64,000 nucleotides of DNA from Anaspis maculata. Its lineage: Eukaryota; Arthropoda; Insecta; Coleoptera; Scraptiidae. The notes below the pieces were generated by a model. The model made no database searches, was not told the origin of the DNA, and saw only the letters and a list, made by a program, of their open reading frames with translations. Location of the stretch: positions 36,293,745 to 36,357,744 of the forward strand of contig OX421962.1 of NCBI GenBank assembly GCA_949128115.1, written 5' to 3'. This document shows, in pieces, positions 46,600 to 56,564 of this stretch (position 1 is its first letter; each line of letters starts with the position of its first letter). The position numbers were made by a program, and so were the translations under genes.

Positions 46600-48456
46600 G
46601 TTTAATATTTGAACAAATAGGAGTTATCATAGGTACATACCCAAGTACTCACTTTATAATATCTGCCTACATAATTAATCAGTTTTGAGGGGGCCTTATA
46701 GAAATTATTAGTTTGGTATTGGAGATAAAATATGGGTATGATTGCGTAGTGCAAAGTTTCGACGGAAGATGAGCCGAAAAAAAGCCGAAGAGCTGCTACC
46801 ATGCGACAGGTGGAGGCATTTATAAATATTCCGATTATGCAACACCGTGTTGTCGGTTCGTTTTTGACGATTTCAAGCTTATTGATCATGATTGTCACGA
46901 ACAGTTATGGTCTTGTTCCGCAGGGTCAAGCCCTGGGGCTCCGCCACCGCCCGTCTGACACACTTCTTGCCCGGCACGTCAGGTTGCAGGTTGCGGGAAA
47001 GAGGCTAATTGAGTTTCGTTTGGGAGCGAGCCATCGTGAACTGGCGGTGTGAGCTCGAGCGAACGCTAATCTACCGTTCTCGGGCATCACCAAGCACCTC
47101 TTTAGGTATTATAATATGTAGGTATAATGTGAAGAACCACGTCGATGAGAAACCATCATCATCGCAGAAGACAATTTTACGAATCATTCTCACGGTGACT
47201 GAACCGTAATTATCATTATCGTCATCATCGTCATGACGCATAATATACGTCCATTTGCATAACGTTTAGGACTTATAGGTGGGTTCTAAACAAAAGCGAA
47301 AATCACAATCGGTATACGCATATCGACTTTGGATCAAGTCCATTAATTCTGCTGCAGCTGCGAAATTGTCAAGAACACGTTGCTCCTTTCAGGGATTCAT
47401 TAGCAGTGATCGGTGCATGAACTTCACACCAAAAAAGCTCTCGTTCTACTTCTCACAATCCAGAGAGGCTTTTCTTATTATGGCCCATGGCAGGATTTCG
47501 GATATGCCGTCCCGGTAGTCACAATGGTAGGCCACGCTGAGCTGCCGCCGCCCATTTTTCGACGAGATGGGGATCTGGTGTTGTTGTGGTCCGTGGCCGA
47601 TGGGGGTATTCCTCTTGTTCTTCGCCTTCGCTTCTTCGGAAGATGCAAAGCAGTTCGCGTTCTCACGGTCGCCGACTAATATCCTTAGGCAATGACGGGC
47701 GGGTCTGCGCACGAGCCATTTCCAGAACGCTGCTCTTGCCTGGCGTGTGATGTCATTACCGCGACCTGAGCGGGCGCGACCGCTTGGAACAATCGCAAAG
47801 AGACCCGGATATTCACCGTGTGTGCACTTATAAATTCATGCAACTGCGACATGTGTGGTGGGGCTCAATGTAAACAAAGCAATAACCCTTCCTTCAAGCT
47901 GCTTTAACAATTATTGTTATAAACAAACAAATAAAAATTGAATCTGAATCGAGTTGAGGAGTGTTTGCATGAGCTGCAGTGCGGTAAGAGAAATTGTTTT
48001 GTGAATTGTATAATAAAAAGCACGACGATTTTGGTATAATATCCACGTACTCTTCAATACTTCAATGTACTACGAATTTGATTAAAATTAAGAGGGGCCG
48101 AGTCAAATTGCTCCCTGGAGGTCTTCAAGTACTGAGAGCACTTGTATTGTTATTGATGAAGTACGTATATTATTTTTCCTACGACCACCTACGAAAGTGA
48201 CCCCTTTCACACGCTATAGTAGGCACGAAAGTTGTCAATTACGTCAACCTACCCAACCTGTGCGTTATGAGCCGTGCGTTATTATAACGCACAGTTCATT
48301 CGGACCACGAAACAATACGAATTTAAACGACGATTCAATCATAATTTCGAAAAACCGGCTTTCAGTACCACCCTAACTCTGATTCACAAGCAAATCAACA
48401 ATAATTCGCACCTCCAGGAAGCCAGGAGGCCTCAGTCATGTCCTCTCATGGGCTTG
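46600..48456. other. Unassigned DNA up to the retrotransposon insertion
   Basis: GC-rich CpG-bearing patches at 46910-47070 and 47490-47790 carry short frames on both strands (83-99 codons), none with a domain. No splice-supported exon was seen. Confidence 0.35.
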
Positions 48457-48461
48457 ACATG
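48457..48461 (+). repeat. Target-site duplication ACATG, left
   Basis: Direct copy of 55960-55964, immediately outside the LTR ends. Five bp is typical of BEL/Pao integrases. Confidence 0.92.
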
Positions 48462-49427
48462 TGTTAGCGCGGTACACATAAAGACGGCAGCCTTCCGATG
48501 AAGGCTGCATTAAAACAATAACTCTTGGATTAGGAAAGCAGCAAGCGACAGTCAGAAATAAAATTCACAACAACAATCAAAAACTTTAATGCAAAACAAA
48601 AGAAAAAAAAACACAAACAGACAGAATTACAAAACAATAAAAAAAAACAATGTGAATTAAATGAAATGAAAAATCCGAGTGGTTCTGATCGGGGGCAGAT
48701 TCGCTGGCGCCGAGTGGCGTCCTGAAAACGAGACGAACTGCACTGAAGGTATACACCCCGGCAAACGGGAATAAACGGTAAATGGTAAAAACAATGGAAA
48801 ATATGGAACTTACGGGATCTTATTCGGTGGCGGCGTCGTCCTGGCGGAGTCCGAAGGCGGCGTCGTGGTGGATGGCCGTTCTGGTGGTGGATTTCCTGGT
48901 GAAATGCACGAGTGCCCGTGTTCGTCACCAAAATGGCGGACGAACGACTCGATCCCGTCCGAAACTGGAGCTTTGTGTGCGGCTGGCTGATCCAAGCCGC
49001 TCCCCGGTGAAAGCGGTGAAAACTGCCGCTTTCTGGACTTGGAGATGCTGCAGAGCTCCTCCAGGAGTCACTATCGGACGCGATGGGCCTTGGATGGGCT
49101 TCTGGTCGAGTACGAATGTACGCCGATGGCACGACAAGATGGCCGCGAGAACGATGACCAAAAAAAGACGGCGTGGCTTCCCGCTCGACGTACGGAGATC
49201 AACGCCGCTTCGAACGAAGCGGCAAAGGCACGAGCGGAAAGAAAGCCGAAGAATGCCGAAGACGGCCGAAGAAAGTGCTGGAGCTCGTTTACGCTTGCGC
49301 CTGACAGCCAAGTGCCAGGCACACCGAACAGGGGGTGAGGGGTGAGGACTTGGACGACACAGGGATATTTTGGGTTGCATACCCTCAATGCACACGAATG
49401 CAGTTTTCAATGAACGGGGCCGAGACA
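48462..49427 (-). repeat. 3' LTR of the BEL/Pao element
   Basis: 966 bp. On the minus strand it begins TGTCTCGGCC and ends GCGCTAACA. The U3-like half is GC-rich and TATA-less, with two YY1/Pho-like sites (near 48929-48940 and 49135-49147). A 9-bp-stem hairpin lies near its transcribed end (48487-48508). An ATTAAA (48590-48585) is a possible polyadenylation signal. Long open frames on both strands within it have no domain. Confidence 0.95.
48487..48508. other. Perfect hairpin near the LTR end
   Basis: gcagccttc-cgat-gaaggctgc is a perfect 9-bp stem with a 4-nt loop. It is present at the same place in all three LTRs (also 55019-55040 and 61712-61733). Confidence 0.85.
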
Positions 49428-49440
49428 TACTCCCCACCAA
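49428..49440 (-). other. Polypurine tract
   Basis: Read on the minus strand as ttggtggggagta directly before the 3' LTR. This purine-rich run is where plus-strand DNA synthesis would be primed. Confidence 0.8.
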
Positions 49441-49546
49441 AATACCACTCGGGGTATTTTCAAAGTTCAAAAATTAATGAAATCAAACATGATACAAAAA
49501 GAAAGAGCATAGTGAAAACAATGACGGAAGTGAAAACACAGAATGC

Positions 49547-52500
49547 TCACTGTCCTGAAGGGAGGGGACAAAGTTTGACCATTGGGCGTCGCAGAACGTC
49601 GCGTTGAGTACGGACATCTGCGACACGACAAATGCCATCTTTGCCGGGGAAGAGTTTTGAAATTCTGCCTAACCTCCACTTCAGAGGGGGAGCGTTTTCG
49701 TCCTTGATGAGGACTAAAGACCCCACATCTGCGGATTCAAGGTGACGTGACTTGTGCCACTTGCCGCGTTGGTACAGCGTGTGTAGATATTCGTCGCGCC
49801 AACGCGCCCAGAAACGCTGTTGCATGGATTGGACCAACTGCCATCGCGACAACCTGCTGATCTTGAGGTGGGACAAATCTGGGTCAGGTGGGGCCGTTAA
49901 CGGCTCGAGCGTCAAAAAATGACCAGGCGTCAATGGGCACAGATCATTTGGATCCGAGCTCAGCTCCGAAAGTGGCCGTGAGTTGAGCAACGCTTCAACT
50001 TGGGTGACCAACGTGGTCAGCTCTTCAAAGGTGAGTATTTGATCACCTATCACGCGAGATAGATGAGTTTTGACAGCTTTTATGCCGCTTTCCCACAGCC
50101 CGCCAAAGTGGGGACTGGAGGGAGGAATGAAGCGCCAAGTGATGGCTTCGGATTCCGCGGCGAGTTGCATTGACATCGTCAATTGCCTATGAGCTCCGAC
50201 AAAGTTTGTGCCATTGTCGCTATAGATGGTAGAGCAACGACCGCGCCGGGCAATGAATCTGCGCAAGGCAGCGAGGAAAGCATCTGTTGAGAGATCGGAG
50301 GCAACCTCGACGTGCAATGCCTTGGTGGCGAAGCACACGAAAAGACAGATGTACGCCTTCGTAGTTCTGACACCGCGAGCGCGTGACATGAGGATTGGAA
50401 AAGGGCCACCATAGTCGAGCCCGACGCAGCTAAAAGGTTTTAGCTGAGAAATTCGCGCCGAGGGGAGGTCGCCCATGGTGGGAGAAAAAGTTTGCGGCTT
50501 AGTCCGGAAGCACCGGTAACACGATGCAAGGTAGTGCCGTACCGCGCGTCGCGTGGACAATATCCAAAAATTTTGCTGCAGGAGATAGCAGGTATTGTTG
50601 AGTCCCGGGTGGCAATGTCGGGAATGAACTTGTCGAATGACGAGTCCTGTCAAGACGTGACGAGATGGAAGAAGAGCAGGGTGTCTGGTTGCAAATGGCA
50701 ACTCATGACAATGCTTCAAACGTCCGCCGACGCGGAGAACATCGTCACGATCGAGAAAGGGTGAAAGTTTTCGAAAGGGTCTTGAACAGGGTTTGCCGTT
50801 GCGTAACGACGCGATTTCGACGGCAAATACCTTCTGCTGTACATGTTTGACAATGTACAACAAGGCAAAATGGAGCTCTGTATCCGAGAGAGGTCCTGTG
50901 AACTTCTCATCGGACTTGCATTTGCAGAACCGATAGAAATAGGCGACAGCGCCCTGAATCTTCCGTAAGGAGGATATGCGCAAAAAGAGGTCGTCGATGT
51001 CAATCGGCGGCGGCTGCGGCACACGCACGACCAAAGCGAGCTTTCGCTCTTCAGACGCAATGTCTGGGGAGGACACGGAGAATTTGTCATCCGGCCATGT
51101 GTCATCCGCTGATGACAGAAAAGGTGGGCCAGACCACCAGAGGGAGCACGAAAGCATGTCTTCGGGAAACAATCCGCGCGAAGCTGGGTCGGCGGGATTG
51201 TCCGATGTTGAGACATGTCTCCAACACTGAGGCGGGACACGCTGTTGAATATGCTCAACACGGTGAGCAACAAATGTTTTCCAGCGGTGCGAAGAGGAAC
51301 GCAGCCAGCTGAGAACAACCGTAGAATCGGTCCACGCAAATATGGCATCGAACTGTACGGTTCCTGCGAGCGCTGCAACGGTGAAGGCAACGAGATTGGA
51401 AAGTAGGACCGCTGCACACAATTCGAGACGGGGTACGGTCAGCAATTTGACTGGAGCCACCTTTGATTTGGCGGTTAGGAGACGAATGGTGGGAACACCA
51501 TTTCGAAGGTAACGAACGTACAACACGCTCGCGTACCCAGATTCAGATGCGTCGCAAAAGGCGTGCAACTGGCACCTGTCTGCAGGCGACGGAAAAGTAT
51601 GCCGTGGAATTTGCAACCGCGAAAGTTGCGATAGCTCGGATTGAAAACGCAACCACTGCTGACATACGATGTCTGGAGGGGTGTCGTCCCAATCAAGGCC
51701 AAGTTTCCATAACCGTTGGATTAAATGTTTGGCGAAAAATGCAACAGGGCACAGAAAGCCGAGCGGATCGTAAATCCGAGCCACCTCCGACAAGATGGAC
51801 CGTTTTGTGCACGGTAGTTCATTTGGATGAACCGTGAATGAAAAGGTGTCTGTTGCCGCTTGCCACTGGAGGCCAAGAATTTTTACAGTATTGTCAGCAA
51901 CGTCACTGAAAGTGGACGGCTGAGTTCGAACGTGATCAAGTGGTATGTCTTGCAGCACATCAGGGTGATTGCTTGCCCACTTGCGCAATTCAAAGCAACC
52001 CGATTGGAGCAGGTTGATTAGCTGCGTTTGTAATTCCCGTGCTGATTCCACGGAGTTCGCACCGCAAAGTAGATCGTCTACATACAAATTACGGCGAATT
52101 GCCTGCGAAGCCAATGGAAACTTCGAGGCGCTTTGTTCTGCCAAGTGAAGCAACGTGCGAACCGCTAGAAACGGTGCCGAAGAAACACCATATGTAATGG
52201 TGTTCAATTGGTACGTTTCAATGGGTCGATCAGGGGAGAAACGAAAGCGAATGAGTTGATACTTGCGATGTTCGGGCGAGATAAGTATCTGCCGATACAT
52301 CTGACGGATGTCACAAGTAAAAACGATCGGCTCACACCGAAACTGCAGTAGCAAAGCTGCTATGTCCTGTTGTAACTTAGGACCGACGAGAAGCGTCTCG
52401 TTGAGAGATAAATGATTCGGCGCTTGCGCCGAAGCATCAAAAACGACGCGAATTTTCGGCTTGTCGTCTTCGATCTTGACGATCGGATGATGAGGGATGT

Positions 52501-54775
52501 AATACGCCTCAGAATCTGGAGGTTCTGCGTCCAGCAAGGTCATGTGACCTAGGTCGAGGTAGTCGCGCATGAATGCTATGTACAGATCACGGAGTGTGTC
52601 CTGACGGACCAGGCGACGTTCGATAGCTAACCAACGGCGGTCAGCCATAGACCTGCAATGTTCAAAGGTGGGGGACTCCCTTTTGAAGGGAAGCGAAACC
52701 CCAAAACGACCCGACGGACAACGGTAGACAGAGTCCCGGAAACAAATTTCTGCACGTTCATCATCTGGGGACAAACGTGTTTTGGACGATGGTGACGAGA
52801 TTTCCTCTACTTCCCAAAATTTGTGCAGAGACTCGTCGATTCCAGTTGGAGTGCAAACCAAAAAGGAATGCAGAGGTTTTGACGGGGTTTGAAAGGGACC
52901 GAGAAGAGCCCAGCCAAAAATGGTGTTTATGGCAACAGGCTGTGACGGACCTGACGAGACGATCCCCTCTTTCACGACTGACGGATAAACGTCGGCGCCC
53001 AACAACACTTGAATGGGGCCTGGCTTGAACCATGTGGGATCCGCCAGATTCGATAAGTTCAAGTGGAATTGATCCGGGTTCAAAGCGGTGTCTGGCAGGT
53101 TACCACAAATCCTGCGCAGGACAATTAACTCCAATTCAGGGATTGGGAGAGACTCATCATCAGCCTTGACCTGGCAAGTGACTGTGCCACACGTCGAATT
53201 GGCGGGGGTGAGACCCAAGCCAAAAACGGGCACATTGTGATTTGATGGGGATAGACCCAATTTGCGCACGCAGGAGTCCAAAATAAACGATGCCTGACTG
53301 GCAGGGTCTATGAGCGCACGGAGGCTTTGGTAGCCTCCCCACCGGTCACGAACGTGAACGATTGCCGTGGCCAACAAAACATGAGCTGCCTTGAGGCTTG
53401 AGGCGAGATTCGTCACCGAATTCGCGACATTTTCTGGAAGACCAGGGGAAACGATTTGCGGTAATTCAACTGGATTCGATAAAGAACTGGGTGACTCATG
53501 ACCTGCAGTTCTATGTGGCTTGGGGAAGTGCAGCAAGGTGTGATGCCTTGCGTGGCACTGCCGACACGAATACGACGATGGACATTTTGGAGCGCCGTGA
53601 TTGGTGCTCAAGCAGTTGAGACAGAGCCTTTTCTGTTTGACCGCCAAATATCTGTCATTTGGGGACATTGACAGAAAAGTCTTGCACGCGGTGACTCTAT
53701 GACTTCTCGCCCCACAATGAGAACATGCTGACTCATGCGACGTCGCTGGGGCAGATGAAGTCTGAGACACCAACGTATGTGAGGCCCACGACTTGCGGCT
53801 GACCTCGGGCTTCACGGTAACGGTGTTTGCCCGTGTGGAGCGGGAGTTCGATTGCGTTTTAGAATTTAAGGCAGTTGCCTCGAAAGCCTTGCATTGGTCG
53901 AGCACGAAAGACTTGACGTCTTCGTATTTGGGGAAGGGGGTGCCAGCTGACTGCACCTCGAAACGTTTTCGCGTCGACTCATCGAGTTTCTGGAGCAGCA
54001 TGCTCGACAGGGTGAAATCCCACAGGTCGATATGCGGATACTGCTCGAGCGCCACTAAATTTTCGTTGAACGTGTTCACAAGATGGCGAAGCGCTTGCGC
54101 GGAGTCAGATGTGACGGAGGAGGCGTTCATCATCGACTGCCAGTAAAAAGTGACTAGCACGCGGTCGTTCTGGTATCTCTCAACCAACGAGTCGAACGCA
54201 ATTATGTAATTATCTCCCGTCAATGGCAGGTGTTTAACCATTGAGAGAGGTTCACCAGATAAAGACGAGATCAGATACTGAAACCGTTCAATATCTGAGA
54301 GAGACTGGTTTCTGTGTATTAACGCCGTGAACAGATCATAGTATGGTGGCCATGATTTTAACTTTCCGTCGAACAACGGCAACGCGATTTTTGGCAATCG
54401 GACATTGCTCCGGCCTGTCTCGAACCAAGTTTGCGAGGCTTGGCGAGAGAGCGAGGAAGTCGGCTCTGAATTCGAAAACGAGGCTTTTACCGCAGCAAGT
54501 TTGCCATACAAGCTGTCTGCCCGGAGTGTACGTTCAAGAAAGGTAGCCTTCTGCTCCTCGGAGGCACTGGGGAGAGGGGCAGTGTTGACCGTGCTCTTGA
54601 AACCGTTGTAAATTTCCGCCGCAATGTCAAACGTGGCTAAAAATGCCGGTTGGAGGCTTGGCTCGGTGGTAGCTGTGACGCCTTGTTCCAGAAGGGGCTC
54701 AAGGCGCGCAATAGCTATCGCGATGGACGATAAAGTTGCGTCCATTGTGTACGACACAAAGAAAAATGAAAACAA
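49547..54775 (-). CDS. BEL/Pao Gag-Pol polyprotein, intact, 1742 aa
   Basis: This single unbroken frame supplies the capsid and all enzymes for reverse transcription and integration. Gag spans residues 1 to about 345 (DUF1759-type). Three zinc knuckles follow: C351-C354-H359-C364, C385-C388-H393-C398 and C404-C407-H412-H416. An aspartic protease has D490 in LIDPASQASF, with Asp-Pro-Ala where many retroviral proteases have Asp-Ser/Thr-Gly. The reverse transcriptase has D822 (CDIRQMYR) and YVDD at 898-901. RNase H residues are D1075, E1118, D1150 and D1196. The integrase has a zinc-binding HHCC (H1384/H1387 or H1389, C1419, C1422) and D1454, D1520, E1562. A DUF5641-type C-terminus runs from about 1650. 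The M at residue 11 (MDATLSS) is an alternative start. The length is normal for the family and no stop or frameshift was seen. Confidence 0.96.
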   Translation of the reverse strand: MFSFFFVSYTMDATLSSIAIAIARLEPLLEQGVTATTEPSLQPAFLATFDIAAEIYNGFKSTVNTAPLPSASEEQKATFLERTLRADSLYGKLAAVKASFSNSEPTSSLSRQASQTWFETGRSNVRLPKIALPLFDGKLKSWPPYYDLFTALIHRNQSLSDIERFQYLISSLSGEPLSMVKHLPLTGDNYIIAFDSLVERYQNDRVLVTFYWQSMMNASSVTSDSAQALRHLVNTFNENLVALEQYPHIDLWDFTLSSMLLQKLDESTRKRFEVQSAGTPFPKYEDVKSFVLDQCKAFEATALNSKTQSNSRSTRANTVTVKPEVSRKSWASHTLVSQTSSAPATSHESACSHCGARSHRVTACKTFLSMSPNDRYLAVKQKRLCLNCLSTNHGAPKCPSSYSCRQCHARHHTLLHFPKPHRTAGHESPSSLSNPVELPQIVSPGLPENVANSVTNLASSLKAAHVLLATAIVHVRDRWGGYQSLRALIDPASQASFILDSCVRKLGLSPSNHNVPVFGLGLTPANSTCGTVTCQVKADDESLPIPELELIVLRRICGNLPDTALNPDQFHLNLSNLADPTWFKPGPIQVLLGADVYPSVVKEGIVSSGPSQPVAINTIFGWALLGPFQTPSKPLHSFLVCTPTGIDESLHKFWEVEEISSPSSKTRLSPDDERAEICFRDSVYRCPSGRFGVSLPFKRESPTFEHCRSMADRRWLAIERRLVRQDTLRDLYIAFMRDYLDLGHMTLLDAEPPDSEAYYIPHHPIVKIEDDKPKIRVVFDASAQAPNHLSLNETLLVGPKLQQDIAALLLQFRCEPIVFTCDIRQMYRQILISPEHRKYQLIRFRFSPDRPIETYQLNTITYGVSSAPFLAVRTLLHLAEQSASKFPLASQAIRRNLYVDDLLCGANSVESARELQTQLINLLQSGCFELRKWASNHPDVLQDIPLDHVRTQPSTFSDVADNTVKILGLQWQAATDTFSFTVHPNELPCTKRSILSEVARIYDPLGFLCPVAFFAKHLIQRLWKLGLDWDDTPPDIVCQQWLRFQSELSQLSRLQIPRHTFPSPADRCQLHAFCDASESGYASVLYVRYLRNGVPTIRLLTAKSKVAPVKLLTVPRLELCAAVLLSNLVAFTVAALAGTVQFDAIFAWTDSTVVLSWLRSSSHRWKTFVAHRVEHIQQRVPPQCWRHVSTSDNPADPASRGLFPEDMLSCSLWWSGPPFLSSADDTWPDDKFSVSSPDIASEERKLALVVRVPQPPPIDIDDLFLRISSLRKIQGAVAYFYRFCKCKSDEKFTGPLSDTELHFALLYIVKHVQQKVFAVEIASLRNGKPCSRPFRKLSPFLDRDDVLRVGGRLKHCHELPFATRHPALLPSRHVLTGLVIRQVHSRHCHPGLNNTCYLLQQNFWILSTRRAVRHYLASCYRCFRTKPQTFSPTMGDLPSARISQLKPFSCVGLDYGGPFPILMSRARGVRTTKAYICLFVCFATKALHVEVASDLSTDAFLAALRRFIARRGRCSTIYSDNGTNFVGAHRQLTMSMQLAAESEAITWRFIPPSSPHFGGLWESGIKAVKTHLSRVIGDQILTFEELTTLVTQVEALLNSRPLSELSSDPNDLCPLTPGHFLTLEPLTAPPDPDLSHLKISRLSRWQLVQSMQQRFWARWRDEYLHTLYQRGKWHKSRHLESADVGSLVLIKDENAPPLKWRLGRISKLFPGKDGICRVADVRTQRDVLRRPMVKLCPLPSGQ

Positions 54776-54968
54776 AGCAACTGACCCTTAGGTTGGCGTA
54801 CCTGAATGGCGAACCCAACCCAGGTGAAAAAGTGCGAATGAGACGGGCGAAAAACGAATTGATCAACACGCTGGACCAACGCACAAGTGTCACGTGGGTT
54901 TGACCCGTGACTTTAAAGTTTCAATAGTGAGGTGAATTAAATTCCTGACTGTACCATGCTTAGCCTGT

Positions 54969-54986
54969 ATCCGGCTCGAAGGACCA
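54969..54986 (-). other. Primer-binding site, tRNA-Tyr type
   Basis: On the minus strand TGGTCCTTCGAGCCGGA starts 7 nt after the 5' LTR. It is complementary over 17 nt to the 3' end of eukaryotic tRNA-Tyr as I know it (..TCCGGCTCGAAGGACCA). The tRNA primes minus-strand DNA synthesis. Confidence 0.85.
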
Positions 54987-54993
54987 ATTTATA

Positions 54994-55959
54994 TGTTAGC
55001 GCGGTACACATAAAGACGGCAGCCTTCCGATGAAGGCTGCATTAAAACAATAACTCTTGGATTAGGAAAGCAGCAAGCGACAGTCAGAAATAAAATTCAC
55101 AACAACAATCAAAAACTTTAATGCAAAACAAAAGAAAAAAAAACACAAACAGACAGAATTACAAAACAATAAAAAAAAACAATGTGAATTAAATGAAATG
55201 AAAAATCCGAGTGGTTCTGATCGGGGGCAGATTCGCTGGCGCCGAGTGGCGTCCTGAAAACGAGACGAACTGCACTGAAGGTATACACCCCGGCAAACGG
55301 GAATAAACGGTAAATGGTAAAAACAATGGAAAATATGGAACTTACGGGATCTTATTCGGTGGCGGCGTCGTCCTGGCGGAGTCCGAAGGCGGCGTCGTGG
55401 TGGATGGCCGTTCTGGTGGTGGATTTCCTGGTGAAATGCACGAGTGCCCGTGTTCGTCACCAAAATGGCGGACGAACGACTCGATCCCGTCCGAAACTGG
55501 AGCTTTGTGTGCGGCTGGCTGATCCAAGCCGCTCCCCGGTGAAAGCGGTGAAAACTGCCGCTTTCTGGACTTGGAGATGCTGCAGAGCTCCTCCAGGAGT
55601 CACTATCGGACGCGATGGGCCTTGGATGGGCTTCTGGTCGAGTACGAATGTACGCCGATGGCACGACAAGATGGCCGCGAGAACGATGACCAAAAAAAGA
55701 CGGCGTGGCTTCCCGCTCGACGTACGGAGATCAACGCCGCTTCGAACGAAGCGGCAAAGGCACGAGCGGAAAGAAAGCCGAAGAATGCCGAAGACGGCCG
55801 AAGAAAGTGCTGGAGCTCGTTTACGCTTGCGCCTGACAGCCAAGTGCCAGGCACACCGAACAGGGGGTGAGGGGTGAGGACTTGGACGACACAGGGATAT
55901 TTTGGGTTGCATACCCTCAATGCACACGAATGCAGTTTTCAATGAACGGGGCCGAGACA
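54994..55959 (-). repeat. 5' LTR of the BEL/Pao element
   Basis: 966 bp, read as identical to 48462-49427. It would drive the minus-strand transcript. A strong donor, CCC|GTAAGTTCC on the minus strand (GTAAGT at 55345-55340), lies inside it and could splice the leader. Confidence 0.95.
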
Positions 55960-55964
55960 ACATG
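55960..55964 (+). repeat. Target-site duplication ACATG, right
   Basis: Direct copy of 48457-48461. Confidence 0.92.
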
Positions 55965-56449
55965 CTTATACATATAACCTTATCGAAGGCCTAACCCTAG
56001 CGGTGAGATGCATAAAAATGAAAATCCTACATAATTTCCTCCCAACAACAGTAATTGTAAAGTTATGAATGAAATTCTCACCTACACTTATAATATAAAG
56101 CAGAATAATTCTTTTGTAGCGATGTGAATGTGATCACAAAAGATTAAATGGGGGTCCATTTAGAAATCTTGAGCTGCACCAGCCCCATGCAATACAACCA
56201 AATACTTTGAATCAAGTTAACATACTAAAATGTCAAAATGACGGTTGAAATGTTACTAATTTCATTACTGGATTTTCAATTTTCTCACAAAGAGACGTTG
56301 TTAATAAATAAAGTCCCATACACCTGCTGATGACCAAAACGTACCTTTCCCGGCTGGTAGCCGAGGCCTTAGGCCGCTATTGCCCTTCAAAGGATAAAAG
56401 AAATTGTTCGTGTCCTTTATTAATGACGGTTTTGGCCGGCTGACGAAAA
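55965..56449. other. Short non-coding interval
   Basis: AT-rich. A gc-rich gccgaggccttaggccgc block at about 56359 is locally palindromic. No gene was seen. Confidence 0.4.
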
Positions 56450-56564
56450 TACCCTGATAGCTTGATGGTGAAAGACGCCACCTCCAACCTTACTTGCTGC
56501 AGCAGGCGCGAGGCGTGTGTTCAGAGGGCGCGAGTTCGATTCCTGCGATTCCCAGATTTTTTTT
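56450..56564 (+). ncRNA. tRNA-like pol III unit (SINE head or tRNA relic)
   Basis: An A-box-like tagcttgatgg (56458-56468) and a strong B box gagttcgattcc (56532-56542) are followed by an eight-T run (56557-56564) able to end pol III transcription. The boxes are too far apart for an ordinary tRNA, and no cloverleaf was found. It is therefore probably a SINE head or degraded tRNA derivative. Confidence 0.45.

Larger units (their letters stand above)
48462..55959 (-). mobile_element. Complete BEL/Pao LTR retrotransposon (7498 bp)
   Basis: The element is transcribed on the minus strand. It consists of two 966-bp LTRs (48462-49427 as the 3' LTR, 54994-55959 as the 5' LTR) that read as identical at an exact 6532-bp offset. 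Flanking direct repeats are ACATG. A tRNA-Tyr-type primer-binding site, one intact Gag-Pol frame and a polypurine tract lie in the expected order. No envelope frame exists: only about 110 bp separate the end of pol from the polypurine tract. Identical LTRs, an intact frame and a perfect duplication mean a recent insertion. The domain order protease-RT-RNase H-integrase-DUF5641 is that of BEL/Pao. Confidence 0.96.

Noticed and set aside
48530..49470. Frames of 181-200 codons in the BEL LTRs
   Set aside because: They lie wholly or mostly in the LTR, have no domain, and differ by frameshift in the solo LTR.
49428..49546. Possible envelope gene downstream of pol
   Set aside because: Only about 110 bp separate the pol stop from the polypurine tract, so there is no room for one.
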